In this document: piece after piece, positions 1 to 9,656 of the stretch
How positions within the stretch are numbered: the first letter of the stretch is position 1
Layout of the letters: each line of letters starts with the position of its first letter
Origin: Shewanella sp.
GTDB lineage: Bacteria; Pseudomonadota; Gammaproteobacteria; Enterobacterales; Shewanellaceae
Length of the DNA: 63,575 nt
Assembly (NCBI GenBank): GCA_021462625.1
Contig: JAJNAU010000002.1
Coordinates: 1-63,575, forward strand
Direction of reading: 5' to 3'
Notes under the pieces: model-generated
The model's database searches: none
What the model saw: only the letters and a program-made list of their open reading frames with translations
Told to the model about the DNA's origin: nothing
Program-made: the position numbers and the translations under genes

Positions 1-566
1 CCACCAACTCTCTGTCCAGAGTTGCGGACGACTGCATGGACACAGAGGAGGTAGAACGAAGCAGGATGCTAAAGTCGACGGGAATGGATGCAATAGTGGA
101 TGTCATCATGACCGTTCTCGAACATCCTATCCTTTACGGCATTATACACCCTGTGTATCAGATGATGTCATAGGCGATGCAGAACCATGGGCGAGTATTG
201 CGAAGTGATAAGCTCACGAGCGCGAGGCAGGAAAGCCGAGCGGGGAGAGAAGTACAGGATGTACTTCGGTGAGTCGCCGCTGGTCATGACAATTGCATGC
301 AATGCACGATGGGTTACAACTTCGGTTGGGGCGGCAAGGGAGATGCAGGAGGGAATTGCTGTTGATCCCCTCTTGCCCGGGTGAAGCCTTGGGTGAGTAT
401 GACGCCAGTCATGTGCTCACGAACGAGAGCTATGGATGGCGAACTGGCATTGTGCATGGATGCACATGGCTTCGATTTATTGCCAAACGAAGTTTGGCTT
501 CTCAAGTTCACCGGAAGATGTAGATTCACGCTGAAAATATTGATTCAGCATCTTTGTGAATGAGCG
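1..566. other. Left-edge region without a convincing gene
   Basis: The ORFs listed here are short, overlap on both strands and resemble no family I know. Two compact hairpins are visible: TGTGCAT-gg-ATGCACA at 451-466 and GCCAAAC-gaa-GTTTGGC at 482-498. Near 520-560 GCTGAA and TTCAGC could pair. The word catgga/tccatg recurs. This may be the relic of a mobile or repeated element cut by the window edge, but its identity is unknown. It lies downstream of the minus-strand marC-like gene, and no clear terminator with a T-run is seen. Confidence 0.4.
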
Positions 567-1190
567 TCACTGATAAAAATCTCTTATCCCCTGCAGTAAA
601 TTGTTGACGGCGACAGCGGCGAGAATTAACCCCATGACTCGACTGATGATGGCGGCGCCTACGTTGCCAATCACTTTCTGGATTTTGGTGGCACCCAGTA
701 ATAGCAGTAGGGTTATCACCATGACCAGCAGCATCAATCCGGCGGTAATGGCTTGATCGGCCACAGCGTAGTGGGAGTTGTCGGTGAGCATCACAATCGC
801 CATCATGGCACCAGGAGAGGCGATAGAGGGGATCGCCAGCGGGTACACAGCAAGGTCGGCCAGATCGGAATGGCTGACTTGTTCGCTCAATTTGGTTTCC
901 AGCTCCGGCTTGCTTTCACCAAAGATCATGGACAGGGCAAACAGCAGCAACACTAGTCCGCCAGCGGCCTGAAAGGCAGGCAGGGGGATCTTCATGGCTT
1001 CCAGCAGTAACTGTCCGGCAATTAAAAAGAACAGCAGTACACCCGTGGCTATACTCACGGCTTTCAAGGCAACCAAATGACGTTGTTTGGCTGACAGATT
1101 CTGGGTTTGATATAGATAGACAGGTACCGAGCCAACAGGGTCGATCACCGCCCACAGAACCACGAACTGGGTGATAAGGATGCTGAGCAA
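567..1190 (-). CDS. MarC/YhgN-family integral membrane protein
   Basis: A polytopic inner-membrane protein of the MarC family (UPF0056), whose transported substrate is unsettled. The sequence has the family's N-terminal 'VIDPVGSVPVYL' signature and the internal repeat-like 'YPLAIPSIASPGA', with about six hydrophobic segments. The track ORF begins at 1328, but its first 46 residues are polar, lack membrane character and overlap the end of yfcE. I therefore prefer the TTG at 1190, preceded by GGGAG six bases away. This gives 207 residues, the usual family length. It lies 106 bp after yfcE on the same strand. The family call is firm, the start less so. Confidence 0.8.
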   Translation of the reverse strand: MLSILITQFVVLWAVIDPVGSVPVYLYQTQNLSAKQRHLVALKAVSIATGVLLFFLIAGQLLLEAMKIPLPAFQAAGGLVLLLFALSMIFGESKPELETKLSEQVSHSDLADLAVYPLAIPSIASPGAMMAIVMLTDNSHYAVADQAITAGLMLLVMVITLLLLLGATKIQKVIGNVGAAIISRVMGLILAAVAVNNLLQGIRDFYQ

Positions 1191-1296
1191 GGTTTGCTCC
1201 CAATAGGTTAGTTGTTTTAACCTATCTAATGTTGGCTGTACTAAACTTGACTGACTCCAACAAAGGCCCGTAATTTCGAGGCCTTCTTGCAGTTGA

Positions 1297-1854
1297 TTAC
1301 AGTGAATGACGCAGGCTGCAGCTGACAATCACTTCATCTGTGTGCAGATCTTTCACCTGACACTCGGTATCAGACAGCATACCATAGGAAGCGCGACCAC
1401 TATTGCGTGGAATGGTGGTGGAGCCTGGATTAAAGTGCAATATGCCGCCTTTATATTCGGCTACTGGAATATGGGTGTGACCATAGAAAAATCCGTCCCC
1501 CTGCAGCAGCTTCGGCAGTTTGTCAGGCCCATAAACATGGCCATGGGTCAGGAACAGCCGCATCTGCGGCAGGATCACCTGTTGGTAGGCTGCCATAATA
1601 GGGAAGTCCAGCAGCATCTGATCCACTTCACTATCACAGTTACCGCGTACTGCAATGATGCGTTCGGCATATTGATTAAGGCGCTTTGCCAGCTCTGCCG
1701 GGGCGTAGCCTTCAGGAATGGCATTACGGGGACCGTGATTGAGAATATCACCCAGTAAAACCAGATAACGGGCGCCGGACTGCTCAAATTTTTCAAGCAT
1801 GGCTTCGGTGGCAGTGAGGGAACCATGTAGATCGGAGGCAAAAAACAGTGTCAT
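1297..1854 (-). CDS. yfcE: YfcE-like metallophosphodiesterase
   Basis: A calcineurin-like phosphoesterase of the YfcE/MJ0936 group, a cytoplasmic metal-dependent phosphodiesterase with unknown natural substrate. All five metal and active-site blocks are visible in order: 'SDLHGS' near residue 7, 'LLGDILNHGPR', 'VRGNCD', 'THGH' and 'GHTHIP' near residue 126, with 'FNPGS' after. At 185 residues it matches E. coli YfcE in length. The ATG follows a purine-rich stretch. The marC-like gene downstream on the same strand may share its transcript. The family call is firm; physiological role is open. Confidence 0.9.
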   Translation of the reverse strand: MTLFFASDLHGSLTATEAMLEKFEQSGARYLVLLGDILNHGPRNAIPEGYAPAELAKRLNQYAERIIAVRGNCDSEVDQMLLDFPIMAAYQQVILPQMRLFLTHGHVYGPDKLPKLLQGDGFFYGHTHIPVAEYKGGILHFNPGSTTIPRNSGRASYGMLSDTECQVKDLHTDEVIVSCSLRHSL

Positions 1855-2065
1855 GGTGAGATGCCTTTGCGAAAAAACTCAGGGCGCCAATATAGCGCTG
1901 GTGTCGGGCATTGCAAGTGTCATCGCTGTTTACTTTGGGATTGCGTTTGGATCAGATGCCGTGAATTTGCTTCAGATAGTCCACACTGTGGCAAACCGCG
2001 CACGACTCAACCGCCAGTTTACCCGCCGGCACTCCGAAGCGGCCCCTGTACTGCTGTCAAAGCCA

Positions 2066-2098
2066 AAGCGGTGCGAGGACTTGTTCCCGCCTTCCTTA
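2066..2098 (-). repeat. Partial copy of the dispersed repeat (hairpin end only)
   Basis: The stretch around GGTGCGAGGACTTGTTC followed by CCTTCCTTA matches the hairpin terminus of the two longer repeat copies at 20038-20268 and 46775-47006. The right arm has diverged (CCCGCC instead of CGCACC). The rest of the repeat is not recognisable, so this is a truncated or decayed copy. It sits in the 400 bp space between yfcE and cheB, which otherwise holds only a CTTATGC/GCATAAG stem at 2157-2183. Confidence 0.55.
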
Positions 2099-2254
2099 AC
2101 ACGTTGGCGTTCGTCCCGGATGATGCTGAGGTGTTGTTTAAAGTATTCATATCCATCTTATGCCCTTAAAAAGCGAGCATAAGGTTACAGAGCGATAGGC
2201 GAGTCAATCATCAGTTGGCATTGGGCAAGACATGTTCATGTGTGCTGGTAATCA

Positions 2255-3274
2255 TTACACTTTCAGCAAGTTCAGCAGGCGTGAAGCCATTTTGTTCAGC
2301 GGCTGCTGCTCTTTTGCTGCCCCTATATCCACTGCTGCGCCGGGCATCCCCCAAACCACTGAACTGGTTTCATCCTGGGCGATAGTATAGGCCCCCTGAT
2401 TCATCATGTTCAGCATGCCTTCGGCCCCATCCTTACCCATACCGGTCAACATTACGCCTATGGTGGTTTTGGCTGCGCAGTCGGCAATTGAGTTAAACAA
2501 AACTTCTACAGAGGGCTTGTGGCGGTTAACCGGTTCCGAGTCCTGTAACATGGTATAGAGATGCGCACCACGGCGTACGACTGTCAGATGCTTATCGCCG
2601 GGAGCGACATAGACATTGCCCTGTTTGATCATTTCGTTGCCACAGGCTTCCTGAACTGTCATGGCCGATTTGGAGTCCAGCCTGCGGGCGAAAGAGGTAC
2701 TGAACGCTGCTGGGATATGTTGTGCAATCACAATCGGCGGAAAATTTTCCGGCAATTGGGAAACCACCTGTGCGATCGCTTCGGTGCCCCCGGTCGATGC
2801 TCCTATCGCAATCAGCCGGTTTTTAAGCTTGAGCCCTTGCTCCACAGCAGGTTTGACCGCCAACGGCGTGGCTCTTACTCGACTGCGCGCCGCCAGGCGA
2901 ATTTTTTCTAGCAGTTCGTCCTGATATTCCGTCAGTTTGTTGCTCAGATCATTTTTGGGCTTGGCAATATAATCAATGGCTCCCAGGCTCAGCGCTTCCA
3001 GCGTTATAGTCGCCCCTTTTTCTGTCAGCGTGGAAACCATAATTACCGGCATAGGCCGCAGTTTCATGAGGTTACGCAGAAAGGCAATGCCATCCATCTT
3101 GGGCATTTCCACATCCAGTGTCAGAACATCGGGATTGAGTAACTTTATTTTATCTCTGGCTTCATAGGGATCTTCTGCAGTACCCACAACTTCGATGTCC
3201 GTTGCCTGAGACAGCATATGAGTCAGCAGCTGTCTGACCAGGGCTGAGTCATCGACCACCAATACTTTGATCAT
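2255..3274 (-). CDS. cheB: CheB protein-glutamate methylesterase/deamidase
   Basis: Removes methyl groups from chemoreceptor glutamates and can deamidate glutamines, providing adaptation when phosphorylated by CheA. Residues 1-120 form a receiver domain with 'VVDDSALVRQ' and the phosphoacceptor in 'LTLDVEMPKMDG'. After a linker, the methylesterase domain shows the catalytic Ser in 'IGASTGG', His in 'IAQHIP' and Asp in 'MLTGMGKDGAEG'. The 339 residues are near the usual length. It is the last gene of the seven-gene chemotaxis operon, 25 bp after cheR, with GGAAGGG before the ATG. Confidence 0.97.
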   Translation of the reverse strand: MIKVLVVDDSALVRQLLTHMLSQATDIEVVGTAEDPYEARDKIKLLNPDVLTLDVEMPKMDGIAFLRNLMKLRPMPVIMVSTLTEKGATITLEALSLGAIDYIAKPKNDLSNKLTEYQDELLEKIRLAARSRVRATPLAVKPAVEQGLKLKNRLIAIGASTGGTEAIAQVVSQLPENFPPIVIAQHIPAAFSTSFARRLDSKSAMTVQEACGNEMIKQGNVYVAPGDKHLTVVRRGAHLYTMLQDSEPVNRHKPSVEVLFNSIADCAAKTTIGVMLTGMGKDGAEGMLNMMNQGAYTIAQDETSSVVWGMPGAAVDIGAAKEQQPLNKMASRLLNLLKV

Positions 3275-3299
3275 ATCCCTTCCTTATTTTTCCACGCCG

Positions 3300-4085
3300 T
3301 TATCTGGGTTTATAAATGGTATGTCCCAGAAGTGTGAACTCATCAGAGATTTGGTGCAGTGTCTCTGAGTGGCCGATAAACAGCACTCCATCATCAGCTA
3401 GCAATCTACGGAATTTTTGGATAATTTTTTGCTTGGTTTCACTGTCAAAGTAAATCAGTACATTGCGGCAAAAAATCACATCGAACGGCCCCTGCATAGG
3501 CCAATCATTTAGCAGGTTGAGTTGCTTGAAATGTATGTACTTTTGCAACTTCTCTTTGATCTTTATCTGGTCGGCAGAGCGCATCAGAAACTTCTCATGA
3601 TATTCGACCGGTATATTCTCCAGTGCATCCGAGCTGTAAATCCCGCTCTGTGCTTTCTGCAGCACATTGGTATCTAAATCGGTCGCCAATATCTTGATGT
3701 CGTATCCAGCATTAGCGAACATACCTGCGACCGACATGGCGATGCTGTATGGCTCTTCTCCGGTAGAGCAAGCGGATGACCAGATGCGAATGCGGCGTTT
3801 GTGTTGTTTCATCCAGTCATTCACTACTTTGTCTTTCAGATAGTCAAAGTGATGCTCCTCCCGGAAGAAGGCTGTCAGATTTGTCGTCAACGCATTGATG
3901 AACTGACCAAGCTCAGCTGGGGTTTCCGACAGATACTGGCAATAGTTCTTAAAGTTCGGTAGCCTGAGCGCTCTCAGACGGCGGCACAGCCGGGAATACA
4001 CCATGTGCTGTTTGCGCTCCGGTAATACAATCCCGGTTTGCCGGTAGGCGAGTTCCCGGATAAACTCGAAATCCGCCGCCGTCAT
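3300..4085 (-). CDS. cheR: CheR chemoreceptor methyltransferase
   Basis: SAM-dependent methyltransferase that methylates glutamates on chemoreceptors. An N-terminal helical domain ('YRQTGIVLPERKQHMVYSRL') precedes the SAM-binding domain with 'WSSACSTGEEPYSIAM', 'ILATDLDTNVL' and 'VIFCRNVLIYFD'. The track ORF starts at a TTG (4115) with GGAG upstream. The ATG at 4085, with AAGGA seven bases upstream, gives the more usual CheR start, so I use it; the TTG remains possible. The beta-subdomain region needed to bind receptor pentapeptides appears present, fitting the EWNEF tail of the receptor encoded just upstream. Confidence 0.95.
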   Translation of the reverse strand: MTAADFEFIRELAYRQTGIVLPERKQHMVYSRLCRRLRALRLPNFKNYCQYLSETPAELGQFINALTTNLTAFFREEHHFDYLKDKVVNDWMKQHKRRIRIWSSACSTGEEPYSIAMSVAGMFANAGYDIKILATDLDTNVLQKAQSGIYSSDALENIPVEYHEKFLMRSADQIKIKEKLQKYIHFKQLNLLNDWPMQGPFDVIFCRNVLIYFDSETKQKIIQKFRRLLADDGVLFIGHSETLHQISDEFTLLGHTIYKPR

Positions 4086-4126
4086 CAGGAATTCCTTATC
4101 CTCACTTAGTTCCAATTGTCCTGCTC

Positions 4127-6643
4127 CTAGAACTCATTCCACTCATCGTTGGCAATGTTGGGTTTTATGGCTGACTCGCCGGAAACCAGAGCCAGGGTGG
4201 CGGAAGAGGCAAATTCCGTTTGGTCGCTGTCGGCATTTTTCTCCATCTTAAAGAATCCCAGCTGGCGCCTCATGTTCCGGGCCTGCTCAGCCATGGCATC
4301 ACCTGCAGCGGATACCTGCTCAACCAATGCGGCATTCTGTTGGGTCATTTCATCCATTTGTGAAACCGCTTTATTGACTTCGCTGATACCGGATGATTGT
4401 TGCGCCGAGGCGACACTGATCTGATTGATCATCTCTGCGACTTTAGATACTGCATTGACGATTTCTTGCAGGTTTTCGCCGGACTGATTCACCAGTGCTG
4501 TACCGTCGGTAACTTTGTTTACACTGTCACGGATAAGATCTTTGATCTCTTTGGCGGCGCCGGCGCTGCGTTGTGCCAGATTGCGAACCTCGCCAGCTAC
4601 TACAGCAAAGCCTCGTCCCTGTTCACCTGCGCGAGCTGCTTCAACGGCTGCGTTGAGTGCCAGCAGATTGGTCTGGAAAGCGATTTCATCAATCACGCCA
4701 ATAATGTCGGAGATCCGCTTACTGGAATCATTGATGGCTTCCATGGCGCTGACTGCCTGTTTCACCACTTTGCCGCCATGGTTGGCTTTGCTGTTTGCCT
4801 CTTTGGCAAGATTATCAGCTAGGTTAGCGTTGTCGGCGCTCTGGCGTACAGTCGTGGTCATCTCTTCCATGCTGGATGCGGTTTCTTCCAGCGACGCAGC
4901 CTGCTCTTCGGTACGTTGGCTGAGATCTGCATTGCCTTTGGCAATCTCTTCGGCCCCAGCGGTTACTGTGCTGGCAGACTGCAGAATGTCATTCAGCACT
5001 TCAGTCAGACGGATTACAGTGGCGTTGGCATCGGTTTTCAGCTTGCCGAATTGGCCCTGATAGTCGCCTTGGATATGGCGAGTTAAATCACCTTTTGCGA
5101 GCCCGTCAAACATATCTACGACATCTGAGATGACATCATCAGCGATGCTAACCAGCTTATTCAGACCGTTGGACAGGTTCAGGAAGAAGCCTTCTTTGTC
5201 ATGGGTAGTGATACGGCAACTCAGGTCACCGGCATTGGCTGCCGATATGATGTCATCGATCTCATGTTCGATCGCAACTTCTGCTGTGCGGTCGGCCCAC
5301 TCTACTACGGTACCGATACGCTTGCCTTCTTCGTCTTTGATGGGATTGGCGATGATGTTGAATGTACGGCCACCGACATTCAGTTGACTGGTAAAGGTGC
5401 TGTCCAGATCTGCCAGCATATTGCGCTGGTGAGCCAGATTTTTGTGGAACATATCGATGTTGCTGCCGAGCAGTGTGGCACTGTCAAACTTGGGCAGTTC
5501 TTTAACTATGTCGTTCTGAGCGGCACGGAACATGTTCAGCACTGACTTATTCAGATAGATGATGTTGCAGTCGACATCGGCCACCATGGTATTGGCTGTT
5601 ACATTGTCCAACGCCTGTTTGATACGGGCATTTTCCGCCGCCATCAGACGTTCTTCTTCCTCTTTTTGCAGACATTCGGTGACGTCGGCCCACTCAACAA
5701 CTGTGCCGGTACGGATACCTTTGTCGAAAATAGGCGTCGCGGTCAGATTGAATTTCAGGCCAGCAACCTTAATACGCGTTTTGTAGCTACTGGTCAGATT
5801 CGCCAACATCCCGCGCTGATGGGCCGGATTCTGGTGGAATGTATCGATATTGGTGCCAACCAGTTGCTTGGCATTGAACTGAGGCAGCGCCTGCTTCAGC
5901 TTGGCTTCATTGGAAGACAGCATTTCATTCAAGGAGTCATTGAGGTAAATGATATTCAGATCAGCGTCTGCCACCATGACATTGGCCTGACAAACATCCA
6001 GTGCCTGCTTGATGCGACTGGTTTCGCGTTGCACATTCTCACTTTCCTGCTTACTGGCTTTTTCAGCGGTGAGATCTTTCCATTCCACCACTGTGGCAAT
6101 ACGCTGATGGTGATCATCAAACACCGGTGAAGCGTTCAGGCTGAAGGTGCGGCTGCCCACTTCAATTTCACTGATATGAGCACTGCGCAAACCGGCTATC
6201 AGGCCGCGCTGGTGTTCAGGATTGCGGTAAAACATGTCCATATGGGCGCCTTTAAGACGTTTGCTGTCAAAATCCGGTAGCACTGAGCGAATGTCGGCTT
6301 CTGCAGAGTGAAGGGTGTTTTGCAGTGACTCGTTCAGGTACAGGATCTCTCCATCGGGACTGGCCAGCATCACATTGGCCTGGCAGATATCCAGGGCCCG
6401 GTTGGTGATGATGCCAAACTCCCGATCAACCTGGCGTTCAAACCGATTAACTCTGGCGTATGCCAGTGCAAACAGCACAATGGTAACAGCCTGTGTGGCA
6501 GCGACCCAAATAGAGGGAACATTGGTTAAACTGAGCACCAGGCCCAGCAGACTGACCCCGATACCCGCGCCGGCGAGAGGAGTCACCCCCGGTGTTGTCG
6601 AAGTATGTGCAGTGGGCGCTGCAGTCATTTTGCTTGCTTCCAT
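4127..6643 (-). CDS. Methyl-accepting chemotaxis protein, triple PAS
   Basis: A receptor of 838 residues with two hydrophobic segments (about 22-41 and 43-62) and no periplasmic domain, so sensing is probably internal. Three closely similar PAS domains follow (about 82-195, 212-325, 342-455), each with a version of '[15 protein letters not shown]' and an 'H.N.AHQR' block. Two HAMP-like segments ('AGDLSCRI', 'KGDLTRHI') lead to the signalling domain with hairpin tip '[20 protein letters not shown]'. The last five residues, EWNEF, match the xWxxF tether that docks CheR and CheB. The PAS ligand (FAD, heme or other) cannot be read from sequence. It lies between cheW and cheR in the operon. Confidence 0.93.
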   Translation of the reverse strand: MEASKMTAAPTAHTSTTPGVTPLAGAGIGVSLLGLVLSLTNVPSIWVAATQAVTIVLFALAYARVNRFERQVDREFGIITNRALDICQANVMLASPDGEILYLNESLQNTLHSAEADIRSVLPDFDSKRLKGAHMDMFYRNPEHQRGLIAGLRSAHISEIEVGSRTFSLNASPVFDDHHQRIATVVEWKDLTAEKASKQESENVQRETSRIKQALDVCQANVMVADADLNIIYLNDSLNEMLSSNEAKLKQALPQFNAKQLVGTNIDTFHQNPAHQRGMLANLTSSYKTRIKVAGLKFNLTATPIFDKGIRTGTVVEWADVTECLQKEEEERLMAAENARIKQALDNVTANTMVADVDCNIIYLNKSVLNMFRAAQNDIVKELPKFDSATLLGSNIDMFHKNLAHQRNMLADLDSTFTSQLNVGGRTFNIIANPIKDEEGKRIGTVVEWADRTAEVAIEHEIDDIISAANAGDLSCRITTHDKEGFFLNLSNGLNKLVSIADDVISDVVDMFDGLAKGDLTRHIQGDYQGQFGKLKTDANATVIRLTEVLNDILQSASTVTAGAEEIAKGNADLSQRTEEQAASLEETASSMEEMTTTVRQSADNANLADNLAKEANSKANHGGKVVKQAVSAMEAINDSSKRISDIIGVIDEIAFQTNLLALNAAVEAARAGEQGRGFAVVAGEVRNLAQRSAGAAKEIKDLIRDSVNKVTDGTALVNQSGENLQEIVNAVSKVAEMINQISVASAQQSSGISEVNKAVSQMDEMTQQNAALVEQVSAAGDAMAEQARNMRRQLGFFKMEKNADSDQTEFASSATLALVSGESAIKPNIANDEWNEF

Positions 6644-6667
6644 TCGTCCATCCTCTTCAAGACCCTG

Positions 6668-7222
6668 TTACGCAATTTCCCCAGTGGGTTGTGTTTTATC
6701 ATGTGTTTCAGTCAGTTGAGAAAGCCTTGCTGCATCTGGCAGCACTTCTGTTCCCAGCAATAAGTTAATATCCAGCAGGATAACCATCTTGTTGTTAACG
6801 CTGGTCAATCCTTTGATAAATTTGAGATCCGCTTCGTGGCCAAAGTCCGGTGCCGAGCGAATGTTACTGTGGCTGGTACTGAAGACGTCTGATACTGCAT
6901 CAACGACTATACCGATGATCTTTTGGCTGGACTCGACCCTGACTTTCACCACAATGACGACTGTGGTGGGGCCATACTCCAGCGATGCGATGCGAAATCT
7001 TTGCCTTAAGTCTATGATGGGAACAATGGTGCCCCGCAGGTTGATGACACCTTTGACATGGTCAGGCGCATTGGGAATGGCTGTTGTCGGCTCCCAACCA
7101 CGGATCTCCTGCACGGAGAGAATATCGACGCCATATTCCTCATTGGCCATGATGAAACTCAGGAACTGTTGTCCTTCATGTTCTGTACCGGTCATAACTT
7201 CTTCTTTGGCTTGATTTTCCAT
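6668..7222 (-). CDS. cheW: CheW coupling protein
   Basis: Scaffold that links chemoreceptors to the CheA kinase. The 184 residues carry a standard CheW fold: 'FLSFIMANEEYGVDILSVQEIRGW', 'VKGVINLRGTIVPIIDLRQRF' and 'VVDAVSDVF'. AAGGAAG lies eight bases before the ATG. It sits 11 bp after cheA and 24 bp before the receptor gene, so it probably forms a dedicated signalling array with both. It is slightly longer than E. coli CheW because of N- and C-terminal extensions. Confidence 0.96.
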   Translation of the reverse strand: MENQAKEEVMTGTEHEGQQFLSFIMANEEYGVDILSVQEIRGWEPTTAIPNAPDHVKGVINLRGTIVPIIDLRQRFRIASLEYGPTTVVIVVKVRVESSQKIIGIVVDAVSDVFSTSHSNIRSAPDFGHEADLKFIKGLTSVNNKMVILLDINLLLGTEVLPDAARLSQLTETHDKTQPTGEIA

Positions 7223-7233
7223 TGTCAGCTTCC

Positions 7234-9252
7234 TTACGCCACATGCTCTTTGCTGTGGCCTACTCCTGCAAGCTCGACCAGACCAGCGACATCGATAATG
7301 AGCGCCACAGTACCGTTGCCAAGAATGGTGGCACCGGAAACACCGGGGATACGGGTATAGTTGTCTTCCAGGTTTTTAATCACTACCTGTTGCTGTGCCA
7401 GTAATTCATCTACCAGCAGCCCTACTTTTTCATTACTGTTGTCTACTACCATGATCAGGCCATTTTTGATTTCACTGGCTTCTGCTTGATGACCAAACTC
7501 CTGGTAAACCTTGACCACAGGCACATATTCATCGCGCAACCGGATTAACTCATGTTCATCGCTGAGACGGTTTATCCTATCTTCCGAAACCTGCAGGGAT
7601 TCATAGATAGATACCAAAGGCACTACGTAAGTATGTTCGCCGATGCGCACCAGTTGACCATCCAGAATCGCCAGTGTCAGCGGTAATCTGATGGTGAAGC
7701 GACTGCCCTCATCTTTACGGGAGCGCAAGTCTATAGTGCCGTTCAGCTCGTGGATGTTGCGCTTCACCACATCCATACCAACACCGCGGCCAGACAGATC
7801 AGAGACTGCATCTGCAGTGGAGAAGCCGGGTTTGAATATCAGCTGATGGATGGCATCATCGGGCAGTTCTTCATCAGGGCTGACAAGGTCTTTTTCGATC
7901 GCTTTGCGAAGAATTTTTTCGGTGTTCAAACCGGCGCCATCGTCAATAATTTCAATTACGATATTGCCACCCTGATGATAGGCGTTGAGTGTGATTGAAC
8001 CAGTTTCTGGCTTGCCTTTGGCTACTCGTTCGGCAGGCGACTCCAAACCGTGATCCAGAGAGTTGCGCACCAAATGAACCATAGGATCAACGATTTTTTC
8101 CATCACGGTTTTATCCAGCTCGGTTTCCTCTCCCTTCAGGATCAGTTCTACTTTTTTACCCAGTTGCTGGCTGGTATCGCGCACCAATCTGGGAAAACGG
8201 TTAAAGGCAAAGCTGATTGGGATCATGCGTATCTGCATCACGCTTTCCTGCAGATCCCGGGTGTGGGAGGCCAGCTGTTCCAGCCCCTGCTGCAGCATCA
8301 GCATCGATTCTTGGGAGATCGCTTCCTGCTGCCCTATCTGACCCAACATGGCCTGGGTAATCACCAGTTCACCAACCATATTGATCAGCATGTCAATTTT
8401 GTCGGTACTGACCCGAATAGAGCCACTTTCATTGCTTTTGGCCTTGGCGCTGGACGAGGCCTGGGATTGAGCGGTTAACGGCTTAGCCGCTTCCAACTGA
8501 GGCGATGGCGCTACAGACGACTGTGGCTGGGCGTCCGGTATCAGTTGCTCGTAGCTGATCTGGCACTCGTCCTCGACCCATTCGAAGGCTTCTTTGATTT
8601 TTTCCTGAGGATGTTCAGTCTGTAGCTCGAGATCCCAGCTGAGATAACAGGCTTCCGGATCATAGGTATCCAAAGAGGGCAAGCTGCAGGGGCAAAGCGT
8701 TACCTTCAACTCACCGATTTCCCTCAGCTCGTTGAACATCAGCATGGGGTCGTTGCCGCAGCGCATGATGTGTTCGCCTGCAACAAAATGGATTTTCCAG
8801 GTAATTTTCTGCTGAATATTCTCGGTTTCGACAGCCTCTTGCGGCATCTCTGTTGCCGGTTGTTCATTACCCAATGCTTGCGTCAGACGACCTTCCAGTT
8901 CCTGTAACTTGGGGTCGCTGTATTCGCTTTCGGCCATCAGGGCATCCAGCATACCTCTGAGCACATCGACCGAGTGCAACAGGATATCGACATGTTCAGG
9001 CAGCATCTTGCGTCTGCCGTCACGGATTTCATCCAGCAGGGTTTCCAGTAGGTGGGTGAAGTTGGCAACTGCAGTAAAACCAAAGGTACCGCTGCCGCCT
9101 TTGATTGAGTGGGCTGCTCTGAAAATGGTGTTGATGGATTCATCATCCGGATTGTTTACATCTAGAATCAGCAGCTCTGCCTCCATCACCGCCAACCCTT
9201 CGATACTTTCTTCGAAGAATACCTGGCTGAATTGACTGAGATCGATATCCAT
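7234..9252 (-). CDS. cheA: CheA chemotaxis histidine kinase
   Basis: Receptor-controlled kinase that phosphorylates CheY and CheB. The N-terminal Hpt domain has the phosphorylated His in 'RAAHSIKGGSGTFGF' (about residue 48). A middle P2-like domain ('FEWVEDECQISYEQL') should bind response regulators. After a Gln/Ala/Ser linker come the dimerisation helices ('VSTDKIDMLINMVGELVITQ'), the ATP-binding domain with 'LVRNSLDHGLE' and 'LSGRGVGMDVVKRNI', and a C-terminal CheW-like domain. The 672 residues are normal. All key motifs are present, so it should be active. Confidence 0.97.
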   Translation of the reverse strand: MDIDLSQFSQVFFEESIEGLAVMEAELLILDVNNPDDESINTIFRAAHSIKGGSGTFGFTAVANFTHLLETLLDEIRDGRRKMLPEHVDILLHSVDVLRGMLDALMAESEYSDPKLQELEGRLTQALGNEQPATEMPQEAVETENIQQKITWKIHFVAGEHIMRCGNDPMLMFNELREIGELKVTLCPCSLPSLDTYDPEACYLSWDLELQTEHPQEKIKEAFEWVEDECQISYEQLIPDAQPQSSVAPSPQLEAAKPLTAQSQASSSAKAKSNESGSIRVSTDKIDMLINMVGELVITQAMLGQIGQQEAISQESMLMLQQGLEQLASHTRDLQESVMQIRMIPISFAFNRFPRLVRDTSQQLGKKVELILKGEETELDKTVMEKIVDPMVHLVRNSLDHGLESPAERVAKGKPETGSITLNAYHQGGNIVIEIIDDGAGLNTEKILRKAIEKDLVSPDEELPDDAIHQLIFKPGFSTADAVSDLSGRGVGMDVVKRNIHELNGTIDLRSRKDEGSRFTIRLPLTLAILDGQLVRIGEHTYVVPLVSIYESLQVSEDRINRLSDEHELIRLRDEYVPVVKVYQEFGHQAEASEIKNGLIMVVDNSNEKVGLLVDELLAQQQVVIKNLEDNYTRIPGVSGATILGNGTVALIIDVAGLVELAGVGHSKEHVA

Positions 9253-9279
9253 AAGCCTCTGAGCTCCGTGATCCGATGA

Positions 9280-9642
9280 TTAGCCCAGCACTTTCCGTAC
9301 AGTTGACAACAATTGATCCGGATTGAAGGGTTTCACAATCCAGCCGGTAGCCCCAGCTGCACGGCCTTCTTGCTTTTTTTCTCCACCGGATTCAGTGGTC
9401 AACATCAGCAAAGGTGTGAACTTGTAGGCAGGTAAATTCCGTAGGTTCTTGATCAGGGTAATGCCATCCATCACCGGCATGTTAACGTCTGATATGACCA
9501 GATCATATTGGTCCTGCTGGGCTATTTTGAGTGCTTCATCGCCGTTGCAGGCTTCAGTGACATCAAAGCCGGCCGTCTTCAGGGTAAAGCCCACCATTTG
9601 ACGCATTGATGCTGAATCATCAACCGCAAGTATTTTCTTCAT
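9280..9642 (-). CDS. cheY: CheY response regulator
   Basis: Single receiver domain (120 residues) with acidic pair 'AVDDSASMRQ', phosphoacceptor Asp in 'LVISDVNMPVMDG', the switch Thr in 'LMLTTES' and Lys in 'WIVKPFN'. Phosphorylated by CheA, it would reach the flagellar motor or another target. No cheZ phosphatase is encoded in this cluster. AAGGA precedes the ATG. The gene overlaps nothing and is 14 bp from the STAS gene upstream, consistent with one transcript. Confidence 0.96.
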   Translation of the reverse strand: MKKILAVDDSASMRQMVGFTLKTAGFDVTEACNGDEALKIAQQDQYDLVISDVNMPVMDGITLIKNLRNLPAYKFTPLLMLTTESGGEKKQEGRAAGATGWIVKPFNPDQLLSTVRKVLG

Positions 9643-9656
9643 ATGCTGTGTTCCTT

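Noticed and set aside
1-566. Group II intron end or IS end at the left edge
   Set aside because: No intron boundary, domain V hairpin or transposase sequence could be matched.
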